DNA of 64,000 nucleotides from Microcoleus sp. FACHB-68 (GCF_014695715.1 NZ_JACJOT010000009.1:62001-126000), one strand, 5' to 3'; counted from the stretch's first letter, positions 9,293-18,869 are shown. The notes: generated by a model not told the origin, from the sequence alone. Numbers and translations: made by a program.

Positions 9293-10675
9293 ATGGTAGC
9301 AGTAGCAATTTTAGCGGCTGGACGCGGAACGCGGATGAAATCTGACCTGCCTAAGGTCTTACACTCTTTGGGCGGGCGATCACTTGTCGAACGAGTTCTC
9401 AATAGCTGTTTCTCAATACAGCCATCCAGGCGCATCGTGATCGTTGGATATCGGGGAGATTTAGTAAGAGAATCCCTGCAATCATATACAGGTGGTGTGG
9501 AATTTGTTGAACAAACACAGCAGTTGGGAACCGGCCATGCTGTCCAGCAAATTCTGCCGCATTTAGAGGGATTTGAAGGCAATTTACTGGTTTTGAATGG
9601 GGATGTGCCTTTGCTGAGGCCCCAAACTATTAAAATGCTGCTACAGACGCACACAGAAAACCGCAACGCAGCAACGATTCTCACGGCTCATCTGCCGAAT
9701 CCGAAGGGGTACGGGCGGGTGTTTTGTGATGGTCAAAATCTGCTTAAACAAATTGTGGAGGATCGCGACTGCACCCCAGCACAAAAGCAAAATCGCCGCA
9801 TCAATGCCGGCGTTTACTGCTTCCACTGGCCCTCGTTGGCAGAAGTGCTGCCGCGTCTGAAGGCGGAAAACGACCAACAGGAATATTATCTGACAGATGC
9901 GGTCAATTATCTGGAGCCGGTGATGGCGGTGGATGTTGAAGATTATCAGGAAATTCTCGGAATTAATGACCGCAAACAGTTAGCCACGGCTTATCAGATA
10001 TTGCAGATGCGGGTGAAGGATGATTGGATGGCTGCCGGTGTGACGCTGATCGACCCGGACAGCATCACGATTGACGATACGGTGCAGTTACAATCGGATG
10101 TGGTGATTGAACCGCAAACCCATCTGCGTGGCCAAACGATTATTCAAGCCGGCAGCCGCATCGGGCCTGGAAGTTTAATTGAAAACAGCCAGTTAGGTGA
10201 AAAGGTTACAGTATTTTATTCGGTTGTGACAGATAGCGTCGTAGCCGCCGGCACCCGTATTGGCCCATACTCACATCTGCGCGGTCATGTCAACGTGGGA
10301 ACCGGCTGCCGGATCGGGAATTTTGTCGAGATGAAAAATACGACCCTCGGCGATAAAACCAATGTGGCTCATTTATCCTATCTAGGCGATGCCACTCTGG
10401 GAGATCGGGTGAATATCGGTGCCGGCACAATTACCGCCAACTACGACGGCGTGAACAAGCACCCAACCAACATTGGCTCGAATACCAAAGTCGGTTCTAA
10501 CAGCGTTCTCGTCGCGCCGGTGACGCTTGGGGAAGATGTTACCGTGGCTGCCGGTTCTGTGGTGACGGAAGACGTTCCCAAAGATTGTTTGGTCATCGCA
10601 CGTTCTCGCCAATCTGTCAAGCAAGGGTGGCGGATGAAACCCCAGAAAGATGAAACCGCAGATGAAAGCAAATAG
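9293..10675 (+). CDS. glmU: bifunctional GlmU: N-acetylglucosamine-1-P uridyltransferase / glucosamine-1-P acetyltransferase
   Basis: GlmU makes UDP-GlcNAc, the precursor of peptidoglycan and many surface glycans. The N-terminal pyrophosphorylase domain shows [26 protein letters not shown] and VLNGDVPLL. The C-terminal left-handed beta-helix shows the hexapeptide-repeat pattern ([29 protein letters not shown]) and the acetyltransferase segment [11 protein letters not shown]. The open frame reaches a TTG at 9251, but the ATG at 9293 opens the conserved sequence [15 protein letters not shown], giving the usual length of about 460 residues. Its partner glmM lies at 58.6 kb on the same strand. 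Just past its TAG stop the same frame runs on into a decayed DUF29 gene. Confidence 0.96.
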   Translation: MVAVAILAAGRGTRMKSDLPKVLHSLGGRSLVERVLNSCFSIQPSRRIVIVGYRGDLVRESLQSYTGGVEFVEQTQQLGTGHAVQQILPHLEGFEGNLLVLNGDVPLLRPQTIKMLLQTHTENRNAATILTAHLPNPKGYGRVFCDGQNLLKQIVEDRDCTPAQKQNRRINAGVYCFHWPSLAEVLPRLKAENDQQEYYLTDAVNYLEPVMAVDVEDYQEILGINDRKQLATAYQILQMRVKDDWMAAGVTLIDPDSITIDDTVQLQSDVVIEPQTHLRGQTIIQAGSRIGPGSLIENSQLGEKVTVFYSVVTDSVVAAGTRIGPYSHLRGHVNVGTGCRIGNFVEMKNTTLGDKTNVAHLSYLGDATLGDRVNIGAGTITANYDGVNKHPTNIGSNTKVGSNSVLVAPVTLGEDVTVAAGSVVTEDVPKDCLVIARSRQSVKQGWRMKPQKDETADESK

Positions 10676-11094
10676 TTTGCAGATGCAATAGAAGAATTGC
10701 TAGAACTCAAGCAACTTCTACAGCAAGGCAAAGTTAATAAAGTGCTGCTGCCGGTGGGTGAGTTAGAAGAAATCAGCCTAAATGACAAGATTAACAAAAT
10801 TGACAGTTATGGCTTGATTCTTCTCATCCAATTAATGAAGCAGAACGCGAAAAATCTCTCTACTCGCGCTTGGAAAGTTTCTGTCAAAAATGTGGTTCGT
10901 GAGATTGAAAAAACCAGCAAGTAACCTAAAGCCGGTGGTTATTACTTGAATGAAGCGCAGGTGCTAGCTATTTTAGAAGATGGAGATGAAGTTGCCCTAG
11001 AGAGAGCAGCTTTACAAGTATTTGAAGGGAAATGGTTAATCGACAAGACATTTTAGCTCAGGCAGTTGAGTGGCTGAAACCTGATCAAAGGTAA
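10676..11094 (+). pseudogene. decayed DUF29 family gene
   Basis: A DUF29-like protein can be read with no start codon directly after the glmU stop and in the same frame: EELLELKQLLQQGKVNKVLL, then LNDKINKIDSYGLILLIQLM and WKVSVKNVVREIEK. A TAA at 10922-10924 interrupts it. The frame then resumes with AGGYYLNEAQVLAILEDGDE, which is family sequence. Near 11030 a shift of frame is needed to read the last part, DILAQAVEWLK, ending at 11094. A start-less frame with an internal stop and a frameshift indicates a pseudogene. DUF29 has no settled function and is common in cyanobacteria in many copies. A 75-codon piece from the TTG at 10697 to 10924 could still be translated. Confidence 0.7.
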
Positions 11095-11211
11095 ACATTT
11101 TCAAGCAAAAAAGGTTGTAGACTTAACGATTTTCTCACATCTTCTTAATCGCAAAAATTTGAGTTTTGAATTTTGATTAAGCTTGAATTCAAAACTCAAA
11201 TTTTAAGACAT

Positions 11212-12168
11212 TTATAACCCGCCACTTTCAATGCCATCACTCAAATCGAGGGTGTCGCCCATTTGATTGCCGGTGTGATAAGCAGCTAACAGAACTTCGC
11301 TGGTTTTACCCCAACCGATCGCCCCATTTGCATCGAGTCCAATTGCGCCAAAATCGCGTTTGCTGGCACCGGCTTCTGTGAACGAACGCTTAAATGCTTC
11401 TACCAGGGATAAACCATCGGTGACTCGCACCACAATTCGCGGGGCTAAACACTCATCAATAATATCTTCCCCAATGCCGGTGCAGCTGATCGCCGCTTTT
11501 GCTGTGGCGTAATTGCCCGCCGGCATTGCGGAATCACTCACGCGCCCGATCCGCTCAAAACCTTTACCGCCGGTCGAAGTGCCGGCTGCCAAACACCCTT
11601 CGCTATCCAGCGCCACTACACCAATTGTCCCATAGCCGGCGTTGCTGTCCTCGACCAACTCGTTTTCAGCTACCACCCCAGCCGCTTCGCGAACAAAGTT
11701 TTCCTGACGTTCCTGCATCCACTCCTGCAACCGAATTTCAGTTAGAGGATTGTACAGAGGAACTTGCAACTCCCGCAAAAGTTCTGCTGCCCCAAAATCT
11801 GACAGCACCCGATCCGCCGAACCCTGTAAAAATTCGGCAAGCTCAATGGGATGCTGCACGCGCGACACATTGATCACACCGCTAAATCGCTGCGCCGCGC
11901 CATCCATGAGGGAAGCGCTCATGCGGATCTGACCGTCTGATTGCAGTACAGAACCCGTGCCGGCATTAAAGCGCGGATCGTCCTCTAACAAGTGGCAGCC
12001 CCGAATCACTGCGTCCTTAGCACTTGCTCCCGCCACCAGCAGCCCATAAACATCCTCTACCACTTTGTAGAGTGACTTACGCACTGCATCAGCCCCACCT
12101 TTTCCTTTCAGGGAACTGCCGGCACCACCGTGGATAATTAGCTTAGGTTGTACTTTGTGAATAGTCAT
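11212..12168 (-). CDS. isoaspartyl peptidase / L-asparaginase (Ntn hydrolase)
   Basis: This is a plant-type asparaginase of the Ntn-hydrolase class, which removes isoaspartyl residues from peptides and hydrolyses asparagine. The precursor cleaves itself ahead of a Thr to give two subunits. That Thr is residue 181 in the sequence SNAGYGTIGVVALD, and the oxyanion and substrate segments GTSTGGKGFERIGRVSDS and TGIGEDII follow. The N-terminal IIHGGAGSS and FNAGTGSVL segments are also typical. The 318-residue length is normal. The ATG at 12168 precedes the conserved IIHGGAG by ten residues. It is followed upstream on the same strand by a small DUF2256 gene, 59 bp away. Confidence 0.92.
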   Translation of the reverse strand: MTIHKVQPKLIIHGGAGSSLKGKGGADAVRKSLYKVVEDVYGLLVAGASAKDAVIRGCHLLEDDPRFNAGTGSVLQSDGQIRMSASLMDGAAQRFSGVINVSRVQHPIELAEFLQGSADRVLSDFGAAELLRELQVPLYNPLTEIRLQEWMQERQENFVREAAGVVAENELVEDSNAGYGTIGVVALDSEGCLAAGTSTGGKGFERIGRVSDSAMPAGNYATAKAAISCTGIGEDIIDECLAPRIVVRVTDGLSLVEAFKRSFTEAGASKRDFGAIGLDANGAIGWGKTSEVLLAAYHTGNQMGDTLDLSDGIESGGL

Positions 12169-12227
12169 TTGTCAGTTGTCAGTAATCAATTAGAAATAGA
12201 GAATTCGTCAGCAGTTTTTTCCATTCC

Positions 12228-12413
12228 CTATTCTTGAGTCTCCAGTCCAGCCCCAGAGCGACGCCTACGACAGCGTTCAGAGCAATATTTCACATCATCC
12301 CAGCAATCGGCCCATTTTTTACGCCATGTGAAGGGGCGTTGACATACGGGGCAAATTTTCGTCGGCAAGTCAGATTTGGAGCGTGCCCGTCCCATACTAA
12401 TTTGACCATACAT
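12228..12413 (-). CDS. DUF2256 small zinc-ribbon-like protein
   Basis: This small basic protein of 55-61 residues carries the DUF2256 pattern: SDLPTKICPVCQRPFTWRKK, then WADCWDDVKYCSERCRRRR. The four cysteines (CPVC and YCSERC) probably bind one zinc ion. The function of the family is unknown. Two starts are possible, ATG 12413 (with AAAGGA almost touching it) and ATG 12395, which opens MGRARSKSDLP as in many homologues. The second may be the true start. The gene precedes the asparaginase-like gene on the same strand and may share its transcript. Confidence 0.85.
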   Translation of the reverse strand: MYGQISMGRARSKSDLPTKICPVCQRPFTWRKKWADCWDDVKYCSERCRRRRSGAGLETQE

Positions 12414-12601
12414 TTCCTTTCAATTCTACGGAAAACTAGCTTGGAGAGCAGATACTCAAGAGCGTCCAAAATTTTGAATCAATACATGAGACAAAAACCA
12501 ATTAACTGGAAATAAAATTGCCTTGAATTATGCCACAATTTGGGGGGCAAGGCTAGTAAATATTTTGAAGAATCAATAACGGTCGCAATTTATTTGAATA
12601 A

Positions 12602-13531
12602 ATGCAACTTGACAGCAGTATCTTATTATCCAGAATTCGGATTGTATTAGTAGAGCCAGCCGGCCCGCTTAACGTCGGGGCAATCGCGCGAGTGATGAAA
12701 AATATGGGGCTGCAACAGCTGGTGCTCGTCAATCCCCAATGCGATCCCCTCGGAGAAGACGCCCGCAAAATGGCCGTTCACGCCGCAGACATCTTAGAAT
12801 CATCCAGGCTTGTTACCAGCCTGCCGGCAGCGCTGCAAGGATGCCAGCGAGCGATTGCTACAACCTCTCGCGATCGATCCATTGCCCCCCCAGTTATGGA
12901 ACACCCCCGCAGCGGCTTGCCTTGGTTGCTAGAGACACCGGCAGCCTTAATATTTGGCCCAGAATACCGGGGTTTAAGTAACGAAGAATTAAAATATGCC
13001 CAGCGATTTGTGCGAATTCCTTCAACAGATATCTATCCCTCCTTAAACCTGGCTCAGGCAGTAGCGATTTGCTGCTACGAACTCTCCGAGAGTGCGCGAT
13101 GGGAAGAAAAAAGACAACAGGGTTTCGAGGAAACACAAACGCAAAACAGCAACATCACCCAACCATCCTTCTCCCTCAATCCGACCTCCGCCCCCCTAGA
13201 GGCGCTGGAAGGGTACTATGAGCAACTAGAAGCCCTATTGCTCAAAATCGAATACCTTTACCCTCACACGGCTGCCAGCCGCATGGAAAAATTCCGGTGC
13301 CTGTTTAACCGCGCCCAGCCTTCAGGATCAGAAGTGTCGATGTTACGGGGTATCCTTAGACAGGTTGAGTGGGCCTTATCCAACCAGAGGATGGTTGATG
13401 ATACGCTAAAGGCGTCGCATAGCGCTCAGGCACAAACGCTGCCCGACTGTTCTGCAGACAAGCTTAGCGATTCTCCTAAGAACCCGCTAAACTTTGGCAA
13501 AGCCGGCCCGAAGGACAGGAGCGAAGCCTAA
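12602..13531 (+). CDS. TrmJ/TrmH-like RNA 2'-O-methyltransferase (SPOUT)
   Basis: The N-terminal 165 residues form a SPOUT methyltransferase domain: IVLVEPAGPLNVGAIARVMK is the classical motif 1, LIFGPEYRGLSNEE motif 2, and PSLNLAQAVAICCYEL motif 3. This is the pattern of the TrmJ subgroup, which methylates the ribose at tRNA position 32. The second half (residues 200-275) is the helical TrmJ extension with ASRMEKFRCLFNRA and LRGILRQVEWAL. A polar tail follows. The ATG at 12602 opens 18 residues before motif 1. A hairpin lies 19 bp downstream of the stop codon. Confidence 0.85.
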   Translation: MQLDSSILLSRIRIVLVEPAGPLNVGAIARVMKNMGLQQLVLVNPQCDPLGEDARKMAVHAADILESSRLVTSLPAALQGCQRAIATTSRDRSIAPPVMEHPRSGLPWLLETPAALIFGPEYRGLSNEELKYAQRFVRIPSTDIYPSLNLAQAVAICCYELSESARWEEKRQQGFEETQTQNSNITQPSFSLNPTSAPLEALEGYYEQLEALLLKIEYLYPHTAASRMEKFRCLFNRAQPSGSEVSMLRGILRQVEWALSNQRMVDDTLKASHSAQAQTLPDCSADKLSDSPKNPLNFGKAGPKDRSEA

Positions 13532-13549
13532 CAAGATCGTGGCTCAGCT

Positions 13550-13570
13550 TTTGCGGAAAAAGTCCGCAAA
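13550..13570. terminator. perfect 8-bp hairpin after the TrmJ-like gene
   Basis: TTTGCGGA at 13550-13557 pairs fully with TCCGCAAA at 13563-13570 across a five-base loop. It lies between two co-directional genes. There is no T tract after it, so termination is possible but not proven. Confidence 0.45.
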
Positions 13571-13652
13571 TAGGGTAGAAGTAAAGGCTGCTGTACAAAC
13601 GCAACACTGCGTGGGTGCAGCCTCTTATTGGTGAAATGTAAAGGAGTCTGGT

Positions 13653-15335
13653 GTGGCTCAGAGAACTCCCATTCGGTCAATTTTGTCGGCAGTGCCATCA
13701 AAACCGGCGTCAGATGAGACGTCAACAGAGTCAAGATCGCACAATCAATCAGCAGGACAATTGCGAAACGTGTCGGAAGAAAAACCACGTCGGGAGCGCC
13801 GGCGCGATAACCGCAAGCAACGCCGGCAACCGCCCCAAGAACAGCCACCCCAGGCAAGATCAGGGAGGCAACGGCAGCCCGTAGATAAAGACGGCAATGG
13901 GGAAACTGAGCTGTTTAGCCCGGATCGCGTCAATCCCCGCAACGAACCCCAGCCGGTTTCCCCACTGCCAACCAAACGCCGTGGGGCTGGATCGGCTACT
14001 GTCAATTCCCGACAGTCTCAGACAGGAAATCCCGTCCAGCCGGCTTCGCGAACCTCTTTAAATTCTGCGCGACGCACGATGGGCGATATCAAGCCATATC
14101 GGCCAAGCTCAACAACCCCGCGATCCCAGAAACGAACCGTGCCGGTGCAGCCTGTTGATCCGCGCCCGTCCCGTCAAACCCAGATCCCAGCCAGCCAGCA
14201 GTCCTCAGCCAGCCGGCAATCCGCAAAACAGCCCCCGCAAAACTCAACCAGTAAAACTCACAAACCAGCCACCCAACCACCCCGCCAGAGAAAGAAGGGC
14301 ACGCCAAAGAACCAGCCGCGCCAGCAATCGACCTCTCCCCTGGTATACGGCACTCGGATGCTGATTTTAGGGGTAGGAATTGGCGTAATCGCAGGAACGC
14401 TACTATCTGTATTTGATCCAGCCAGCCGCTATCCCGCTTCAGAAACCGTTAACCACGCATCTGTAGTGGCCCAAAGCGGTCAGTCTCAGCAAAGCCTACA
14501 GAGTGGAGAGAACAATTCTGCCCAGGCAAGCCAACTGCCTGACTTACAGCTGGGTGAGGAACTCGTGCCGGTGAAAAACCAGATGCAGGCTTTGGTTGCT
14601 CAAAATGCCGAGTTGAGTGCCGGAGCATTTTTCGTTAATCTCGATACAGGCGCTTATATCGATTTGGACGGATCGGGAACGTTTGCGGCTGCTAGCACGA
14701 TTAAGGTGCCCATTCTCATCGCTTTTTTCCAAGATGTGGATGAGGGCAAAATTCGTCTAGATGAGCGTCTGACGATGAGCGCTGAGCAGATCGCTGAAGG
14801 TTCTGGAGATATGCAGTTGCAGCCGCCAGGCACGAAGTACAGCGCCCTGGAAACAGCCACGAAGATGATTACGATCAGCGACAACACCGCCACCAATATG
14901 CTGATTGATCGCTTAGGTGGTGCCGTTGCCCTCAATCAGCGGTTTCTATCTTGGGGGTTAAGCACTACTGCAATCCGCAACGTCCTGCCCGATTTAGAAG
15001 GAACCAATACAACCAGTCCTAAAGATATGGCCAATTTACTGGCTTTGGTGCATCAAGGCAAGCTGGTGTCATTACGCAGCCGTGATCGCTTGCTGGCGAT
15101 TATGCAAGGGACTTTAAATAATTCCTTGCTGCCCCAAGGACTAGAACCCGGAGCAACCATCGCTCACAAAACCGGCGATATTGGTTCCCTGGTGGGCGAT
15201 GTTGGCATCATCGATCTGCCCACCGGCAAGCGATATATTGCGGCTGTGATGGTTAAACGCCCTCACAATGATGATCGGGGATCAGAATTGATCCAGCAGT
15301 TCTCTCGCATGGCTTACCAATCTTTCAGTAAGTAG
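13653..15335 (+). CDS. class A beta-lactamase-like serine hydrolase with long disordered N-terminus
   Basis: Residues 1-230 are low-complexity sequence rich in Pro, Gln, Arg and Ser. A membrane segment (MLILGVGIGVIAGTLLSVF) spans residues 236-254. A beta-lactamase-class-A fold then fills residues 310-555. Its active-site motifs are complete: STIK (Ser348, Lys351), SDN (409-411) and KTG (506-508). Such proteins are penicillin-recognising serine hydrolases; in cyanobacteria they could be carboxypeptidases or lactamases, and the substrate cannot be told. The enzyme domain would lie outside the membrane with the disordered tail in the cytoplasm. The start is a GTG at 13653 with AAGGAG six bases upstream. 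Confidence 0.85.
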   Translation: MAQRTPIRSILSAVPSKPASDETSTESRSHNQSAGQLRNVSEEKPRRERRRDNRKQRRQPPQEQPPQARSGRQRQPVDKDGNGETELFSPDRVNPRNEPQPVSPLPTKRRGAGSATVNSRQSQTGNPVQPASRTSLNSARRTMGDIKPYRPSSTTPRSQKRTVPVQPVDPRPSRQTQIPASQQSSASRQSAKQPPQNSTSKTHKPATQPPRQRKKGTPKNQPRQQSTSPLVYGTRMLILGVGIGVIAGTLLSVFDPASRYPASETVNHASVVAQSGQSQQSLQSGENNSAQASQLPDLQLGEELVPVKNQMQALVAQNAELSAGAFFVNLDTGAYIDLDGSGTFAAASTIKVPILIAFFQDVDEGKIRLDERLTMSAEQIAEGSGDMQLQPPGTKYSALETATKMITISDNTATNMLIDRLGGAVALNQRFLSWGLSTTAIRNVLPDLEGTNTTSPKDMANLLALVHQGKLVSLRSRDRLLAIMQGTLNNSLLPQGLEPGATIAHKTGDIGSLVGDVGIIDLPTGKRYIAAVMVKRPHNDDRGSELIQQFSRMAYQSFSK

Positions 15336-15407
15336 GGAGAAGCCGGCGTTTGTTTTTTAAGGCAAAAGGACGCAGAGGGCCAGTCTTTGCGCTCCTTTTC
15401 GGGGTCG

Positions 15408-16436
15408 CTAAAAGGATACGGGTAAAGGCTCTACCAGGGCCATTTCATCAAGCAATTGCCAGATTTTCTGTAGCATTGGCTCTAGTCCCTCTCGCGAGAC
15501 TGCGGAGATCGCAAAAACTTGGACTTGACTCATTTCAGAAAGTGTGCGTTTAAGAGCTTCTAAATCATGAGTTTCTGCGTTAACCGCATCAATTTTGTTG
15601 AGGGCGATAATTTGCGGGCGGTTTGCGAGTCCGCGTCCGTAAGCGTGCAACTCTTCCTGAATCGTTTGATAAGCGGCAATCGGGTCATCATCGGCAGCAT
15701 CAATCAGGTGCAGCAGCACTTTTGTGCGCTCGATATGTCGCAAAAATTCATGGCCAAGACCGGCACCGGCATGAGCGCCGGCAATTAATCCGGGGATGTC
15801 GGCAAACACGGTTCCATCACCGCTGGGTTTGCGGACGACCCCTAAATTTGGGATCAGCGTTGTAAATGGGTAATCCGCCACTTTTGGACGCGCCGCTGAG
15901 AGAGAGGAAATTAAAGTTGATTTGCCGGCATTGGGCAATCCGATGATCCCCACCTCAGCTAACAGTTTTAATTCCAACCGCAGCAGCCGGCTTTCCCCTG
16001 GTAACCCAGGCAAAGCATACTCAGGTGCCCGGTTGCGGTTGCTGAGAAAGTGTTTGTTTCCTAAACCACCTTTACCGCCGGCTGCGGCACAAAATGTCTG
16101 GCCGGCTTCCACAAGATCCGCAAGCATTTCGCCGGTGGAAGCATCATAAACAACCGTACCGATGGGAACTTCTAGGATATTGTCACGACCGTTGGCCCCC
16201 GTGCAGTTACTTGGCCCGCCGCGTTTGCCGTCTTCCGCCTTGAATTGGTGGGCGTAACGAAAGTCCAGCAGCGTTTGGACATTCTCAACCGCCACCATAA
16301 TCACAGATCCGCCCTTGCCGCCATTGCCGCCGGCAGGGCCACCCGCCGGTACATATTTTTCCCGCCGGAAGGCAACCATTCCGTCGCCCCCGTTGCCGCC
16401 GTCTACTTGAATTTCTGCTCGATCAATAAATTGCAT
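15408..16436 (-). CDS. obgE: Obg/CgtA GTPase
   Basis: ObgE is a GTPase needed for assembly of the 50S ribosomal subunit. The N-terminal Gly-rich OBG fold (residues 1-158) is clear: [36 protein letters not shown]. The G domain follows with G1 GLPNAGKST near residue 165, G3 [20 protein letters not shown] and G4 NKID. There is no C-terminal OCT domain, as is common in cyanobacteria. The ATG at 16436 has AAAGGA five bases upstream on the minus strand. At 342 residues it is complete. Confidence 0.96.
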   Translation of the reverse strand: MQFIDRAEIQVDGGNGGDGMVAFRREKYVPAGGPAGGNGGKGGSVIMVAVENVQTLLDFRYAHQFKAEDGKRGGPSNCTGANGRDNILEVPIGTVVYDASTGEMLADLVEAGQTFCAAAGGKGGLGNKHFLSNRNRAPEYALPGLPGESRLLRLELKLLAEVGIIGLPNAGKSTLISSLSAARPKVADYPFTTLIPNLGVVRKPSGDGTVFADIPGLIAGAHAGAGLGHEFLRHIERTKVLLHLIDAADDDPIAAYQTIQEELHAYGRGLANRPQIIALNKIDAVNAETHDLEALKRTLSEMSQVQVFAISAVSREGLEPMLQKIWQLLDEMALVEPLPVSF

Positions 16437-16565
16437 AATTGTCCTTTGTCATTGGGTAGGGGCGAGTGTGCCTTGAGCTTTTTGGTCTGTCACTGGGGCA
16501 AAATTGCTGGAAGGCCGGCTCATCAGAGATTTCTGTTTTTTAACCGCAGATAAACGCAGATGAGG

Positions 16566-17276
16566 CTAGCAGTAAGAGGAGACATCCTCACCGCAATCAT
16601 CAGCTAGGTAAGATAAGGCGCGGAAGCGTAGACCGACTAATTGATCGTAAAGGGGATTGAGCTTGCACAGTGGGGGAATATGCACCACCTTCTGGCCAAA
16701 CAGCTTGACATCTCGCTCAAAGGGGCACTGGGAGGGAATCATTTTACACAAGAAGCGAGCCACTCTGGGGTCGTGAATTTCTAAATCATCCAGCCAGTAG
16801 CGCACGGGACGCAGCATATCTCGCTGGCGTTTTGTCAGTGCCGGTGAAGCAAGTCCTTGTCCCTGTTTGGGCGCGTTAACAGTTTCAGCATGACTGTCCT
16901 CGTGTTGATCGTAAAGCGTGTGGCGCAGCGCCTCAAGCAGCTCCACATTCAGTCCTAAAGCTTGACAAAACTCCTGCAATTGTTCGTCTTCGCTGGCAGA
17001 ATACACCCCATCTGCCAAAGCCACCATCACCGCAGTTCTCATAAAATTTTCTGTGATGACAGGGTCGTTCCCAAATATCGCAGCTAGCTCTTCTGGAGAA
17101 ATTGGCTCCAATGGCCCTAAGTCAATACGGGGGGCTAATTCTATTTGAGTTAACTCTCCAATCATGGCTTGTTCTTCTGGATCGAAGTGGCCGTCTGCCC
17201 AAGCAATGGTCAGCAGTCCGCGCAGCCATGCAGAAATTTGCTCGCCCGTTAGGGGGGAATTTACAACACCAGTCAT
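16566..17276 (-). CDS. Mo-dependent nitrogenase C-terminal domain protein with TerB-like N-terminus
   Basis: The first 120 residues look like a TerB-type helical domain: LRGLLTIAWADGHFDPEEQAMI and VMVALADGVYSASEDEQL, two copies of the acidic helix pair typical of the fold. The last 90 residues carry the Mo-dependent nitrogenase C-terminal pattern: RPVRYWLDDLEIHDPRVARF, LCKMIPSQCPFERDVKLFG and IPPLCKLNPLYDQLVGLRFR. Despite its name, this domain occurs widely in cyanobacteria that do not fix nitrogen, so it does not prove diazotrophy. No nif genes are present. The ATG at 17276 is divergent from the SMR-like transporter. Confidence 0.85.
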   Translation of the reverse strand: MTGVVNSPLTGEQISAWLRGLLTIAWADGHFDPEEQAMIGELTQIELAPRIDLGPLEPISPEELAAIFGNDPVITENFMRTAVMVALADGVYSASEDEQLQEFCQALGLNVELLEALRHTLYDQHEDSHAETVNAPKQGQGLASPALTKRQRDMLRPVRYWLDDLEIHDPRVARFLCKMIPSQCPFERDVKLFGQKVVHIPPLCKLNPLYDQLVGLRFRALSYLADDCGEDVSSYC

Positions 17277-17378
17277 AGGATGGACACCTGTATGTGTATC
17301 GACTCAAATCAATCGTAGCTCTAGCGTGAGCGCAGCTTGTACACTGAGAAACTGAGCTGCTCGTATAAGGACACCTCT

Positions 17379-17747
17379 GTGACCCCGCAAGAGTTTGGTT
17401 TATTCCTAATATCAATCGTAACGAGTGCGGCGGGGCAGTTTTTCCTGAAATCCGGCGCTTTAAAGATCGGGAAATCCCACCCCGGCAGTTTTTTTGGCGA
17501 TATTTTAGGCATGATGGTCATCCCCGAACTTGCAGTCGGCTTAAGTTTCTATGGCGTCGGGGTGATTGCCTATATTTTGCTGCTCTCTCGCGTTAAACTC
17601 AGCGTGGCAGGGCCGGCTCTGGCTTTGGGCTATGTCTTTTCCGTGCTGTTGGGTTACTTCGTCTTTCACGAAACCCTTCCCTTACGGCGCATAGTGGGTT
17701 TAAGTTTAATCGTTGCCGGTGTTATTTTAGTGCTGTCAAAAGAATAA
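17379..17747 (+). CDS. small EamA/SMR-like multidrug-type membrane transporter
   Basis: This protein of 122 residues has four predicted membrane helices: FGLFLISIVTSAAGQFFLKSG, IPELAVGLSFYGVGVIAYIL, LSVAGPALALGYVFSVLLGY and RIVGLSLIVAGVILVL. The GQFFLKSGAL and RIVGLSLIVAGV segments are characteristic of the EmrE/EamA half-size transporters. The substrate is unknown. The frame can be extended to a TTG at 17337, but the GTG at 17379 has AAGGA eight bases upstream and starts just before the first helix, so I choose it. A short hairpin lies 22 bp past the stop. Confidence 0.75.
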   Translation: MTPQEFGLFLISIVTSAAGQFFLKSGALKIGKSHPGSFFGDILGMMVIPELAVGLSFYGVGVIAYILLLSRVKLSVAGPALALGYVFSVLLGYFVFHETLPLRRIVGLSLIVAGVILVLSKE

Positions 17748-17769
17748 TCTCAGGGCTAAGACTGACCAG

Positions 17770-17788
17770 GATTGCCGGCAGGGCAATC
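17770..17788. terminator. short hairpin after the SMR-like gene
   Basis: GATTGCC at 17770-17776 pairs perfectly with GGCAATC at 17782-17788 across a five-base loop. No T tract follows, so it is at best a weak terminator. It includes one of the window's many GCCGGC sites. Confidence 0.35.
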
Positions 17789-17846
17789 GTAACCAAAAGA
17801 GATTATATTCCTCTCTAGCTCAATCGCTAACAAAGGAGCAGAGCAC

Positions 17847-18857
17847 ATGAGCAGCATGACGGCATGGCTGAAGCAAATCTTTACTTCACAACAGCCAGCT
17901 TCACAAGAGCAACCCACCTCACAAGAGCAACCCAAAGAAAACCAAGCATGGCCTCAACCAGAAGCAGTCAGTCCTTGGCTTGACCGATCTAATGCCCTCA
18001 GTGAAATTCAAGCCAAGCTGGAGCGCGGTGAAATTGACAGCGACACTGCAGAAAAGTTGAGCTACTGGCACAAAAATGGCTACCTCGTCCTGCCTAAGCT
18101 GATCGACGATAGCCGGCTCGATCTCGTCATGGAAGAGTTTGAGCGGTTCTGGACTGAGGAAACCGTCATTGGTGGCCATCACCGGCCCCTGCAGCGTGAC
18201 GCTAATGGCCATTTCGAGCCACCAATCAACGTCCATATGCAGTCAGATGTCATCAAGGATGTCTTTCTGGATCGGCAAATCTTGAAATGGCTCGGTCTAA
18301 TTTTAGGTCGCGATGTGTATGGCTGCCAAACCATTAACTTCTTTAAAGGCACCCAGAGAGCACTGCATCACGATCACATCCACATGACCACGCGACCCTA
18401 TGGATTTCTCGCCGCCGCCTGGGTTGCCTTTGAAGACATCGACGCCCGATCCGGCCCATTGCTCTACGTTCCAGGTAGTCACCGGCTGCGCTATGTCGAA
18501 GCGGCCAGTTTAACCGGCGGCAAAGATTCTGCTGATGAAGTCCAGGATCTGCTCACCGACCGAATGCGCGAAAATGGCCTACCCACAGAACGGTTCATTG
18601 CACGCAAGGGAGATGTTTTCCTGTGGCACGCCAACCTGATTCATGGCGGTGCCTTGGTAGAAGAACCCACTCTCAGCCGCAAGAGCATGGCTTGCCACTA
18701 TATCGGCTTTGACGTGGACTACTATCACGATTTATCAGGCACCGTGCGAGATCCTGCTGATGTGGTGTATTACAAAGGCGCACCTTACTTACCGGAATAT
18801 TACGACGAGAATGGCCATTTTGTCCCCAGCCGCAAAGCCTTGCTAGAGCGGCAATAG
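17847..18857 (+). CDS. phytanoyl-CoA dioxygenase family protein
   Basis: This is an Fe(II)/2-oxoglutarate-dependent oxygenase of the PhyH family. The iron-binding triad is visible: His174 and Asp176 in ALHHDHIHM, and His266 in LIHGGALVEEP, with Arg in the following LSRKSMACHY for 2-oxoglutarate. The jelly-roll core also has AAAWVAFEDIDARSGPLLYV and PGSHRLRY. The first 50 residues are polar and low-complexity with a repeated SQEQP segment. The hydroxylated substrate is not known; ectoine-type and fatty-acid-type roles are both possible. The ATG at 17847 has AAAGGAG eight bases upstream. A 12-bp inverted repeat follows the gene. Confidence 0.85.
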   Translation: MSSMTAWLKQIFTSQQPASQEQPTSQEQPKENQAWPQPEAVSPWLDRSNALSEIQAKLERGEIDSDTAEKLSYWHKNGYLVLPKLIDDSRLDLVMEEFERFWTEETVIGGHHRPLQRDANGHFEPPINVHMQSDVIKDVFLDRQILKWLGLILGRDVYGCQTINFFKGTQRALHHDHIHMTTRPYGFLAAAWVAFEDIDARSGPLLYVPGSHRLRYVEAASLTGGKDSADEVQDLLTDRMRENGLPTERFIARKGDVFLWHANLIHGGALVEEPTLSRKSMACHYIGFDVDYYHDLSGTVRDPADVVYYKGAPYLPEYYDENGHFVPSRKALLERQ

Positions 18858-18869
18858 AAATTAATTGTT

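Noticed and set aside
10697-10924. 75-residue frame considered as an intact small gene
   Set aside because: DUF29 sequence continues past its stop and begins before its TTG, so it is a slice of a longer broken gene.
16566-17276. Nitrogenase-named protein considered as evidence for nitrogen fixation
   Set aside because: The Mo-dependent nitrogenase C-terminal domain is widespread in cyanobacteria without nif genes, and no nif gene is present here.
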